Shown here: one piece after another, positions 53,550 through 64,000 of the stretch
How positions within the stretch are numbered: the first letter of the stretch is position 1
How the letters are laid out: each line of letters begins with the position of its first letter
NCBI GenBank assembly: GCA_964017155.1
Contig: OZ024867.1
Span: 11,823,248-11,887,247, forward strand
Direction of reading: 5' to 3'
Source: Oasisia sp. SBJ-2009
Taxonomy: Eukaryota; Annelida; Polychaeta; Sabellida; Siboglinidae
Length of the DNA: 64,000 nt
Program-made: the position numbers and the translations under genes
Notes under the pieces: model-generated
Database searches by the model: none
The model's input: only the letters and a program-made list of their open reading frames with translations
Told to the model about the DNA's origin: nothing

Positions 53550-56500
53550 TCTCACTCACACCTCAGTCTCTTGTCACACACCTCCAACGTGACAACGTCA
53601 TCTAGTGACACAATACACTTGACAAGGGACATGACTAAATTCACCCTCGTGACACCGAGTCCTGGTTGACCTGTGACAAGGCTGTGTCCAGGGCAGGGGT
53701 AAATACCCTGTCACTGCAGTCTTTATGTGACACACGTGTAATGTACACGTGACGTATTATGGTGTCAAACTACGGTATTGTTTATTGTTTGTCAGTTGAT
53801 TACGTCTACATTTGTTTATTTCTTCACTTTAATGTCAAATTAATCTGTAGTTTTGACCCAGATTATTTTATTCCAGCCGAGGACATTTTTGATACATTGT
53901 TTCAAGACGGCCGCAAATAGAAACATTTCAGGGACAATCTCAAAATCAACCAGCGATTTACTGTTTTAGTAGGCCAACTGACTGGCTCAAAAGCAACTAA
54001 CACATCCAGTTAGCGTGGGCAGATCCCAGTGACCAGGGGGGTCCACACGCCCTTTTCTGATCCGAAAATGTGTTATACCAATTTGGGTATATTAGTTGAA
54101 TATGCTAATTTAAGTGTCATGATAAATGCATCTTTAAATGTATTTATTGCCATGTGAAGTGAGAATTCCTCCCTTCCACCATTTTTTCTAAAGAGCTATA
54201 CTTTTGTGCCATCAGTAACTGCATTTCATATTTCAATATACATATTTCATTTCTCTGAAGTCATATAGTTATTGTCTAACTTTTGTATATCAATTGCACT
54301 TTTTTAATGAATTTGAATTGATACGTAGACTTGACGGGAAGTGAACCACTCGCACACTTTACTATTATTATTTGGGCAGAATTAATTTTCTGAAGAAGAA
54401 AACAATGATAATGATGAAAGGTCAGCTTTATTTTAGTGCCCCCGGTCAGCAAGTATGGATAATTGGAAATCTTCACAAACAGACTGTCTCCTTGGCGATA
54501 TTGTAAAACCTAATCAACATTAATTCAAATGGGTACACAGTTCACTTAAACAAATGTACCTGTTTTCGTACGATAGCAAGATTGATGTGTAGGTAAATAG
54601 GTGTGACTAATTATTGTTGTGACGCTTCTTTTCTTCAGACCACCACACTGTCGTCGAGATACCAGTGTCGTCAAGGACATTCTGACAACACGAAGTCTCC
54701 AAGACGTTCTGTCTACTCCTGGCTTTCCAGAACACCCAGTCATCACGCTGTGATGAGACGTCAAGGTCCCAAGCACAGGACATGTTGACAATGACACGTG
54801 ACACCTCATGATGACATTCGATCCTTGAGGTGTAATCAACATGTGTCATCACACTACCTCGTGTTGGACACGTGCCATGGACTAAACACTGTTAACAAAG
54901 GTTAACATAATATCAATACTGAAATGTCGCACCAACAAGGATGAAACATTTGAATCAGTTTCAAATTGTCCTGATACACTTCATATAAACTTGGGAAGTG
55001 CACGGACGTAGTATTGTCAGTCATGGTTGTAACACTAACATTTGTTTTCTGTATTAACAGTTGAATTGTTGGTCAGCAAGATTGGTTTGTGATGTTATTG
55101 AAACAAATTTAACGTAATGCAATGACTTGAATAATATATCACCTAGTTTTCAGTATTTTGTGTGTGTGTGCACTTTTGTGGGTGTCTTAATCTAGACAGA
55201 TCAATACTGGTGGAACATTACAATGTAGCAGTATGGACACGTATATAATCTTCATAGCAGGAAAGTTATTATTAAAGTTCAGTTTGTTGTAATTAAAACT
55301 TCACTATGAAATGAATGCAATGTTACATAACATATTTAATGCATTTTAGTTAATGTTATAAGATGTTGAATTCTTATATTGGGAAAATGTATACCTGTAT
55401 ATTCAAACCACATATTCGAACAATCATGCTTTTTTATATGAAATAGTGACTGTCTCGCTACGTTAGTAGATTGCATATTGCACTTAATAATTTGAGACAC
55501 TAATTCCAGGCTTATAATGAAATGACAATGTGAACGTCACTTATACAGTGTATTCACACGTTCACTCTGCATTATTTACTTCATACATGATGCTTAACCT
55601 TTTGTTGTAGCACTTGTAGCTGTGTAGGATTCGTGACTTCACTGATCTATGGTTAATTGACAGTCGTGTTACGCCCATGTGGTTACTTTTATACAAAGAG
55701 GTAACAACACTTTGTGATGTAGCTTGCTGTATGAATGTGTCTATTACAACAGGTAGTGAGATCATCAACCGATACTGTGATGTAATACTCACCAAATGAT
55801 GTGATTGTCAACATCTAATAATTATAATCAATATTCAGGCTGTGACGAGGATGCAGATATTGATGTAGAGACTGATAAGGGGAGGGTGGGGTGAATATGT
55901 GAGGCAACATGATGACGAGAATGTCATCGTCGTTTTCTTCATAATTGTCTTATCACGCGTGCAGTGATACATTATGGCGGTGATGATGATAACATATGTA
56001 CTTTTTGATATTTGGCAAATTTAAATCTTGCTTGTCTTGTCACGTGATGTCACCATTACGCTGCACTCGAAGGGAATCTTGCCTAGCAGTGGACAAAATC
56101 ACAGAGATATATTACTTTGTTTGTACTAATCACACAGGTAGAGACAGATTTGATGTTGTGTACGGTTACTATTTGTCCAGTCACCAATGTTGTTATTTCA
56201 GTTAGGGTATGAATTAGTGACTGTCATTGTACTTACTGTACATTACTGTGGTGTTGGGTTTTAGTTTATTATTTAACTGACGTTATGTGGAGTGACAATT
56301 ATTATACAAGAAAATAACAATGCCTATTTAACGTAGCATGCTGAGAGTTCCGAGGACTTATGACAGGTGTGAATTCAACTTGCCATGTATAGCACCACAT
56401 GGTTGTTTACGTTAATTCCGTTGTTATTGACATGTGTTGACACTGCTTTGTAGCACCAACTGCATGAACACTGGATATAATCAGGTTTTATCGAATTATA

Positions 56501-58140
56501 ACAAAAGTTTAGTGATTGTTATGTTAATATTGAACAGTATAGTAAACGAGCGATGCCTGATAACAGCTGTTGGAAACATACACGTTTACCTGGACTTTGT
56601 ATTTTGACAAATTCGCTACAGAGTTTAATCCTTAGCCAAATTGTGGCGCCGTTTTAGTGACTCCAATAAACTGTCGCCATGACGATTGACCTGAACATGT
56701 CTTATTTTGTCATTGTGCGGATGTAGACACTATGGTGGACACTTGGGAATTTAAGAAAACATGAGCGATACTTCTGCATTGTAAGAATAACTACAAGACA
56801 TAAATGGTGTGACTATGTCTTGTAGTTATTCATACACTGCAGACGCATCGCTAATTTACTTTTACATTTCTCGCTGCTATTTCCCGAAATATGCTATACT
56901 GGCTACGTTACATATAGCGGAGGAGATATTAGTAAAAACTACAAGTGTCCCATCCTTGGAGACAGTCCAGTTGTTCTACCTCCATGATATCTTCCTGACA
57001 TCATTTCAATGCTGCTATTTCCTTAAATGTGCTATGATGTCTGCTGTCGGTTCGGTTGGTCGAGTGTTGAGTTTGTGAATGATTAGAATATTTACAACAG
57101 CAGGAATTGGGATGATTTATTGCAAAATTTCAAAATAATATACAGCATTTATTACTTTTAGTACACTTTCTACTTACATTTTATTAGATAAGCTAGATTA
57201 CCATAGGGAAATTTCAATCATACTATTTTACTATAATTGTGTATTTGTTTATTTATTGACACGTAAATGTACTTTTACTTATGAATCTACACTTCGGAGC
57301 AGCATATACGGAATTGAAAAGTGAAACCTCAGCTATTAGATATGAGGTTGGGCACTTCCTCGATAGGACCAAACGTGCACAGAGTTCACTCATGAAAACA
57401 TATTCTGGACATATACGATTAACATTTTATTCATGTTGAAAACAAACATCAATCAGTTTCTCGGCTGCAGTATAATGCCACGCTAGAACACTGATGACAG
57501 ACGTTGATTACAGGCAACATTGGACGAACCTACCAGTAATGGAGTGTGTGCTGCCACCTACAAGGCAACGACTGCACCAAATGCGACAGATCCATCGTTA
57601 CAACTTGGCCAATACCACTGGGCCGTTTCACTGATGGCGAGGGAGTGTTTTAGCACATAATTACTTCACAGTTGCTAATGTTGGTGACCGTCAGTTCAAC
57701 CACCTCCAAGACAATGTAAAGACCTCTTTGGCACCGAGCAAAACATACACAGGTCTAAAACATTGTAAACCACCCTTAGTGACAAGCAGAAACCAGATGG
57801 ACAGAAACTGTATTGTGTCCATATAATTAGCTGTTTAACAGCGAAATATCAGTAAATACTGCAACACAGTGACACCCTTTTTGATAGTCAATGACCTTCT
57901 CTGGATACACACACTCTGGACGCAACGTCCACTGTGGGTTCAAACTGACCGATCATTGACCACGAGTCAAGGCTCAAGTTTTATCACATTCATCCAAACT
58001 TACTGACCAGTGACCTATGGTCAGCCTGTCACATGACTAACTTCAAGTAATAACGCCCGACTGTCCACACACATGTAGCTGCCTCTCTGGACCGTGTCCA
58101 CTCTACTGACCACGAGCGGTGACCGCACTCGTTCACCAGC
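53550..58140. other. mostly intergenic
   Basis: Apart from the possible UTR exon there are only short open frames. The interval is AT-rich and many short stretches of CACGTGAC and GTGTCAC type occur near 53550-53760. No gene recognised. Confidence 0.4.
54639..54789 (+). other. possible 3' UTR or alternative terminal exon of the receptor gene
   Basis: A good acceptor (TTCTTTTCTTCAG) precedes 54639, and a donor-like CAGGTAAAT lies 13 nt after the receptor stop at 53528. Two plus frames are open here for 50 and about 36 codons. If spliced after the stop it is only 3' UTR. An alternative coding end cannot be excluded. Confidence 0.35.
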
Positions 58141-58147
58141 CACACTG

Positions 58148-58294
58148 TTATGTTCTCTCCTTCTTCACTGACCGCTTGCTGTGGTGTTTATTGATGACCT
58201 CAAGGATACGAGGCTTGTGGTCAAGCAGACGTAACATGGTGGTCCTCGCCTCAGACAACTGGTCAACCAGCAACTGACAGCGCTGAATGTTGCC
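58148..58294 (-). CDS. SAP130: SAP130 copy B terminal exon
   Basis: Acceptor CTTTCAG, phase 0. It encodes 48 residues from GNIQRCQLLVDQ to VKKERT, then TAA. This is the C-terminal helix of SAP130 with the basic tail that ends the vertebrate protein too. Confidence 0.9.
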   Translation of the reverse strand, partial: GNIQRCQLLVDQLSEARTTMLRLLDHKPRILEVINKHHSKRSVKKERT

Positions 58295-59856
58295 CTGAAA
58301 GTGACGTCAAACAGAGTGAGACCAAGAAGTCCAGGCATAAGTCAGGCCCTTGTGGAAATTTATATCAGTTGGTGGATGGATTCGATTTGAATAATATTAC
58401 AGTGCAATATGTGAACAGTTTGAAAATAAGTTCCTTTCAAAACATATACAGCATGTTCTGGATGTTGCCACACGTCTGAGTGGAGGTTGGTGAGTCTTAA
58501 AGTGAAGGTGTCTGCTCCTGTGTCCAGAAGTAGCCAGTGTGGTACTTTGTAAAGGACGTCTGCTGTCCTGAATGTGGAAGTATTGAACATCTGTATGTAT
58601 TGTGGTTAACTTGGCTCGCTTCTGCATTATTGCCAATCAAGCTTGTCTTGACACTGGACGTTATGTCTATCACTTGAAATTGTTGTGTGGTGGACATTTC
58701 TCAATTACGAATATCGTTAAAGCTAATACAGCTAATAGTAATAAGCTTGATATAGTAACTAAGCACAATCTGACAGTCACTAAACCGTAAACACATAATG
58801 TATTACACTTGTAGTCATAAGAATACATCATCAAATAGATAGTTAACATCTACTAGTGTACACCCACATTTCAAGTGCTGTATAAGTGTTACTAACATGG
58901 GGACTTGATTCTTGGTAGAACTTGGCAGGTTTCTGGCCCCATAAACCCTGCTACTGCTATGGTCAAATGGAGGTGTAGCATTGCTTACATTTAACAGTAG
59001 GACATACTTCCTTTTGGTCCAGTTAACTAAGGCATAGGGAATGTTACAGGGGACATCATTACAAGGTGACAGATCCCCATTGGATACATCAGGACTTACA
59101 AGACGTACAGAAGATGTTGACATGAACAAATGCAGCTCAGGTGACGAATAATGAGCATTGTTCAGTGCCAATGTCTCAATACAACGCTTTGTATGAACTA
59201 ACATGGCTACCTTTTATGTTATCAATTCACTAGGAGTATGACGTAGGGACCATATTTGTTGCAAAGACTGCATTAAGTTAATATGATAATAAATACAATA
59301 AGATATAATCTACATGCACGAGGTAATGCTTGCTGTACGTACTACTTCGTCAAGCTGTGTGGCCATGTGATATAACTTCCAGCCGCTCACCTTTTGGTAG
59401 ACTTTGCGTTCATTTGCCAACTCCGTCACAGTCAGTCGTCGCTCCTCTGATGCAACAAGTTAAAACTGTTAAGTCGTCTTATCAATGTCTCAAACTGACA
59501 TAGCAAATAAAAAGACGTCTTATCAATGTTTATGACAGATCCTCTGATATAACAATTACTTAGGTTATGAAACAGGTATAACCAAAAGTGACAACCATGA
59601 AAACAAATTGTGATATTTCCAGCCACTCAGACCAGTTGTACTTTCACAGAGTGTACGCAACTTGCACAATTGGGAAGAAGTTAAATAATTAGCAGTTTAC
59701 ATCAGATCACGCAAAAGAGAACGCTGACTCAAGAAGTACGTGTTTACACAGACCATACGTATGCAGTCCACACATGCACTCACACAAATAATAATAATTA
59801 CATTTTTCTCACACACATACCAACCACTCACCCACCCACGCACACACATACTCACT

Positions 59857-59887
<31 letters not shown>

Positions 59888-62800
59888 ACACATACTCCAC
59901 ACACACACCCAACCCTCACACACACACACACATACACACACACATACCCACTCACACACACACACACACATACTCACAACCAACCCACCGACTCACATTC
60001 ACTCACACACACACTGACTCACACACATACTCACTCACACACACACATACTCACACTCACCAAATCACATTCACTCACTCACTCACTCACTCACTCACTC
60101 ACTCACACACACACTCACACACACATACTCACATACTCACACTCACACGCACACGCACACACCCACAGGGATAATGATATAATGTCAAGATGTCAAGTCT
60201 CCAGACACAGCAAGTCAAGGTGTGTGTGGCCACATGTACCTTTAGGTTTGACGTCAGTCGGTTTGACAAAGTGGTTGAGTTTAGACTTCCAGGTGCAGTC
60301 GTAGTGGTCAAGCAGGAAGTGGTTTGACCTCTTGCGTTCCCGCACCCACCGCACCCCTTCCTCATCCACATACTCCATCAGATCTGTAAGTATGACCACA
60401 CTTCAGTGGGGAGACCACGGAAATAATGCATGGAGGGCTGTAGTATTATTACAAATATTAGAATACTCCATCAGATCAGTAAGCATGACCACACTTCAGT
60501 GGGGAGACCACGGAAATAATGCACGGAGGGCTGTAGTATTATTACAAATATTACAATACTCCATCAGATCAGTAAGCATGACCACACTTCAGTGGGGAGA
60601 CCACGGAAACAATGCATGGAGGGCTGTAGTATTATTAAAAATATTACAATACTCCATCAGATTAATAAATCTAGATAAAGTCCTTTCAGAGGCCCTCTGA
60701 GTACATAAATATGTATAATGCAGAATATAACAAGTTACATGAAACTAATAATATTAAATTAGTTAGAATAAATTACAATATATACAGATTTGTAAAAAAA
60801 TAATAGTCATAATATGAAAAAACTAGTTACAGCTAAAGATGATTATTAAATATATATATATATTAATAAATGAGTAGACATTGTTGATAATTATAGCAAA
60901 GCAAAAACTAAAACAAGATAATAAATTGGTAAAAAGTAAAATAACAAAAATAAATAAACATAATTAAAAAATAAAATAAACAAACTAGATAATAAAGAAA
61001 AATAAATAAATAAACTATCATGCAGCAAGTAACAAGATCAGAAACAAGAGAGAGACTGTCTAATCCCAACAGACCCAGAAAGACGGAATGAGACACTCTC
61101 ACACACCTTCCTGTTTCACGTCCTCTGCTACCTTTTCCAGTTCCCGTTTCAGATTCACTTTTGCCGAGAACTCATCCTCGTCCGTTGAGTTGCTGTCTTT
61201 CAGTTCCTCATTTGCATTCCTGACACATATTTTGTCCCGTTACCGTAGAACGACTTTTTTAACTGAACACAATCTTGTAGGTGTATATAAAATAACAAAT
61301 ATCAACTATAAAGTACCGTGAGTCATCAGTAGATATAATAAATATATACTTAATGAAATATTTTATTTGTACATTTAAAAAATATATTAATGTTTTTTTA
61401 CTATACATGTGTACATCACATGATATTATGCATTATTTTTTCTCTGCTTTTTTCTTCATCAGAATAATTTCCAGGATAGATAAACAACAACATGTGACAA
61501 TATTACTTTTCTTGTCAAAACCAATAAACATTCTAAGACAGCGACTTGTAGGTTTAGAAATTACATTAGCATCAATATCATATTTACAATAGGAACCCAG
61601 TATTAAACCTAAAATATTTACATTCAGCAGGTCATTAGTTTTCCTGTGGTTGCCATGGTTACTTACAGCAATTGTTTGCGCAGCAGTTGAGCTCAGTTGT
61701 GACGGAAGATGCGCTTCACTTGGCGCCCCCTGGCTGACACTGGGCAAACTACTCATCGCCCCGATCGTGATGGGTGTGCAGAGACTGCTGCCTTGCTGAC
61801 CACAGCGCCCCCTATGTCAGCGAAGGAACGCGGCGCTGCACAGGCAGAGAACAATGTTCTAGATCCAAGATTAAATTACATCTGCTTGTTTTATTTATAT
61901 TCATATACATTTATTTCAAAGACCTCAAAATAACGTAGATGATACTCAATAAAAAAATAATGATTTATTTTAAGATTGAAGTCGGAAATTAATTTCATCA
62001 TTCATCTCATTGATTTGGTGAATTGGTAACCATAACAGCAGTTGTGAAATTATTGTACAACTGTCAGTTTGTAAATATAACCATCAATCACGCAACACTT
62101 CAGCCCCAAAATGACGTTGTTGGGAACAGTCCAGACATGGGGTGAAATAAATTGAAATATATTTAAATACAAACACTCTTGAGGGATTCAAATACAGTTA
62201 CAAATACTATTATGAGCAAAAGTATTTCAAATCAAATACATTGGAAAGTATTTCAAATACTTTTTTCAAATACTTTACATTGTCAGGATATATTACCATA
62301 CAGGTAAAAGAAAAGCAAATCATACGTCGAGACATGTAGTTTATAGACATAATTAGTGTTATGCTCATACAATTTATGACAGGCAGTCCAGAGCTCGGAG
62401 TCTTGTTATTGCTAGTAACTATACCAAAGTGACAACTGACTCAGAAACCTCTATCCACAGAGGCAAAGGCCACAATATATGCTGTTTGTTAAGTTAAGCC
62501 AGGAGGTCCATAATAAAATATGTAAGTTGTCCTCAGAAGAGACACTGCTAATGACTGCTAGGATCTTGTGAGGAAGTGTGACACCTCAACTTGAAAGGCA
62601 GACAGGAGACCAGAATAGTCTGACCAGTGACAGCTTGGAGCCTGACTAAAGAACAAACTGGATATAGACCTATGGTCACTGTCAGGTGCTAATCCATCCT
62701 CTGGCTCTGAGCAAACAAAAATTCTGGTCACTGCCAGGGCCATGGGGGACACCTGTTTTTAAGTGTCTTCATCACTTATTAGCAGTGTTGGGTGAAGTTG

Positions 62801-63158
62801 AGGTGAAGGTCATCAGTTTGGCAGGTATTACATGTGATCTTGAATCAGATGTGTTCATACTGATAATATATATTCGAAAAAAGTATTAGAAAATATTTGA
62901 AAATGTCAAATACTTTAGGAAAGTATTTAAATACAAATACTTATAATTCCTAAATGTCAAATACAAATATAAATACTTTTTTTAAGTATTTTATTACTTT
63001 CAAACACAAATACAAATGTATTTGACCCCATGTCTGGAACTGTTTATAAGAGAACCTTTATAAAACTGTTTTTCACAACTAGTTCTGCAATACCTAGTCA
63101 TAAAGCAACTAAACTAAAGGTAAACACTGCTAGACATTACCAGTTGCTATGGCGATGA

Positions 63159-63203
<45 letters not shown>

Positions 63204-63601
63204 CTCGGTAATACAGCAACATATATTTGCATTTTGAAACTCTTAATTTAACAATGGTTTTTGTTTAAGGATGCCTTTTCCTAAAGAGTCTGTTGTCTTT
63301 GTGAAACGGTTCCTCACACATATGTATTAACTGACACTGAGACTGCTACTGACCTTGGCAGAGACTGTGACTGGACATCAGCTTGACCAGTGGTCAGACT
63401 GAGAGTTGCGGCTACTGACACACCGGGCAGTCGATGTGTGGCATGTGACAGGAAGATGCTGCCACCTGGTGGGTGTTGCTGTGACAACATCTGTGGCACA
63501 GGTGCTGGAGCGGTTGCCGTGGTGACGACCTCGCGGGCTGAAGCGCCCTCTGGTGGCAGTGGTTGTGAGGTCACCGTCGCGAGTTGTTGCTGCGGCGGAA
63601 C
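58148..63601 (-). CDS. SAP130: SAP130-like Sin3/HDAC corepressor subunit, copy B (C-terminal exons)
   Basis: Minus-strand exons 63354-63601, (gap), 61107-61219, 60240-60383, 59339-59446, 58450-58517 and 58148-58294 with the TAA at 58148-58150. The last five join with matching phases (1, 1, 1, 0). They encode NSTDEDE, LMEYVDEEGVRWVRERKR, HYDCTWKSKLNHF, KPKEERRLTVTELANERKV, SGWKLYHMATQL, LTNLHSDVW and GNIQRCQLLVDQLSEART with LRLLDHKPRILEVINK. These match the conserved SAP130 C-terminus (YIDEEGVRYV, RHYRNPWKAAYHHF, GWKVHLCAAQL, LTNLEHDVY, GNMQRCKLVMDQISEAR), which binds Sin3A. About 20 residues before GNIQRC present in human are missing or in an unseen exon. Exon SPRKKPRKQ is deleted in this copy, so it may be a partial gene. 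Confidence 0.85.
59790..60165. repeat. CA-rich/(CACT)n simple sequence
   Basis: Imperfect CACACA and CTCACACA repeats with a (CTCA)n run at 60072-60106, in an intron of SAP130 copy B. Confidence 0.9.
60240..60383 (-). CDS. SAP130: SAP130 copy B exon, YVDEEGVRWV
   Basis: 144-nt exon, acceptor CTTACAG and donor GTACAT. It encodes DLMEYVDEEGVRWV through LNHFVKPTDVKPK. Its acceptor sits at the start of a 93-bp tandem repeat whose other units carry altered copies of the splice site. Confidence 0.9.
60371..60660. repeat. 93-bp tandem repeat, three units
   Basis: TACTCCATCAGATC recurs at 60371, 60464, 60557 and 60650 with AGTATGACCACACTTCAGTG between. Units are about 95% identical by eye. The array lies exactly between a SAP130 exon and the edge of the segmental duplication. 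Confidence 0.9.
60662..62800. repeat. segmental duplication, right copy
   Basis: Same-orientation match to 1-840 plus 3657-4815, with 2.8 kb missing at about 61680. Identity looks above 90% over long stretches, including exon 61107-61219. Confidence 0.8.
61107..61219 (-). CDS. SAP130: SAP130 copy B exon, NSTDED
   Basis: 113-nt exon with acceptor GTGTCAG and donor GTGTGT. It is nearly identical to 265-377. The intact frame in both duplicates, with only a few changes, suggests a recent duplication or continuing selection. Confidence 0.8.
62132..63036. mobile_element. hAT-like MITE, 905 bp
   Basis: Ends CAGACATGGGGTGAAATAAA and, inverted, TATTTGACCCCATGTCTG. They are flanked by imperfect 8-bp duplications GAACAGTC (62124-62131) and GAACTGTT (63037-63044), the size typical of hAT elements. 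Subterminal AAATAC/GTATTT repeats occur at both ends. There is no transposase frame. A damaged copy is present in the left duplication (about 4097-4815). Confidence 0.7.
63160..63200. repeat. (TA)n microsatellite
   Basis: About 40 bp of TA in an intron of SAP130 copy B. Confidence 0.95.
63354..63601 (-). CDS. probable upstream exon of SAP130 copy B
   Basis: 248-nt stretch bounded by GCCAAG and GTCAGTAG on the minus strand, open from VPPQQQLATVTSQPLPP to QADVQSQSLPR. It is Gln, Pro, Thr and Ala rich, like SAP130 linkers, but no diagnostic island is present. Confidence 0.45.
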
Positions 63602-64000
63602 CTTGGCTGTCGATGGTCAGAGTTGAGAGGTCAAAGTTGACGGAAGCAACAGCAATACAGTAATGTCAAAACTGCCCCATTAAATGTGTTGTCTTAGAAA
63701 ATGGTCACCAGGTGTCTCTACTTTAAGCTGTTTTGCTCCTGTGAACTTTTGTGTGTGTGTTCTGCATTGAATTGTCCGTCCGTCCGTCTGTCAGGCTGTC
63801 TGTCTATCTGTCCACATCTCTGTCAGGTTTGCTAACATTTTCCCAGCTATCCATCGAGCCGACTGGGATGGTTCATAGAGTAAGACCTTTTCCTAAATTC
63901 GTCCGGGGAGTTGGAAAACCTGGTCACTCGATATTTCATAACATTTCAAAAGGCTACATGAGGATGTTCTATCCATAGATTGGATGTTTTATCCATAGAA
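63602..64000. other. no gene recognised at right edge
   Basis: Contains a short (GTCC)n and (GTCT)n run at about 63774-63820. Further SAP130 copy B exons would lie to the right. Confidence 0.4.

Noticed and set aside
58815..59204. 129-codon minus frame between SAP130 exons
   Set aside because: No resemblance to SAP130 or another family, and the flanking exons join in phase without it.
63774..63820. GTCC/GTCT repeat as a CRISPR-like array
   Set aside because: Simple tetranucleotide repeat in animal DNA, with no spacers.

Overview
This is eukaryotic, clearly metazoan, nuclear DNA. Genes are split into short exons with GT-AG (and a few GC-AG) introns, and intergenic DNA is AT-rich and crowded with (TA)n, (CA)n and (GA)n microsatellites and transposon remnants. 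I saw no bacterial operons, no CRISPR array, no tRNA or rRNA gene. The gene content (a SAP130-like corepressor subunit, a fucolectin-like domain, an NLR with an unusual N-terminus, a transposon with an XPG-like nuclease) suggests a marine invertebrate, possibly a mollusc. That placement is inference.

Layout. (1) 1-9 kb: minus-strand exons of a SAP130-like gene (copy A) in the same order as the human protein, running off the left edge. It contains a duplicated 116-bp exon and a 94-bp satellite. (2) 9-28 kb: gene-poor DNA with a 1.2-kb TTAA-flanked MITE, (CA)n arrays alternating with an octamer minisatellite, a broken secreted fucolectin-like gene, a ~215-bp direct-repeat pair and a four-copy dispersed repeat. 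(3) 28.7-32.3 kb: a putative DNA transposon with ~365-bp terminal inverted repeats around a frameshifted XPG/FEN1-like nuclease gene with a CXC cysteine tail. (4) 32.5-38.4 kb: a 5'-truncated LINE, a MITE inside a (TA)n array, a two-copy repeat and long microsatellites. (5) 38.4-42.4 kb: SINE-like sequence, no gene recognised.

(6) 42.4-53.5 kb is the main gene. It is a 14-exon plus-strand gene whose exon phases close perfectly (3429 nt, 1142 codons plus stop). It encodes a CXorf38-like (DUF4559, HEPN-like) domain, a Gln-rich helical linker, a NACHT ATPase, ribonuclease-inhibitor-type LRRs and a tail I do not recognise. This is an NLR-type receptor with an N-terminal module other than CARD, PYD, DEATH or TIR. 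(7) 53.5-58.1 kb: mostly intergenic. (8) 58.1-64 kb: a second SAP130-like gene (copy B, minus strand) with the conserved C-terminal exons. It shares a segmental duplication with the left end of the window, so the receptor and the mobile-element island lie between two SAP130 copies.

The two most unusual things are the CXorf38/HEPN-NACHT-LRR receptor, whose HEPN-like R-x4-H motif appears to read R-x4-N, and the long-TIR element carrying an XPG-like nuclease.
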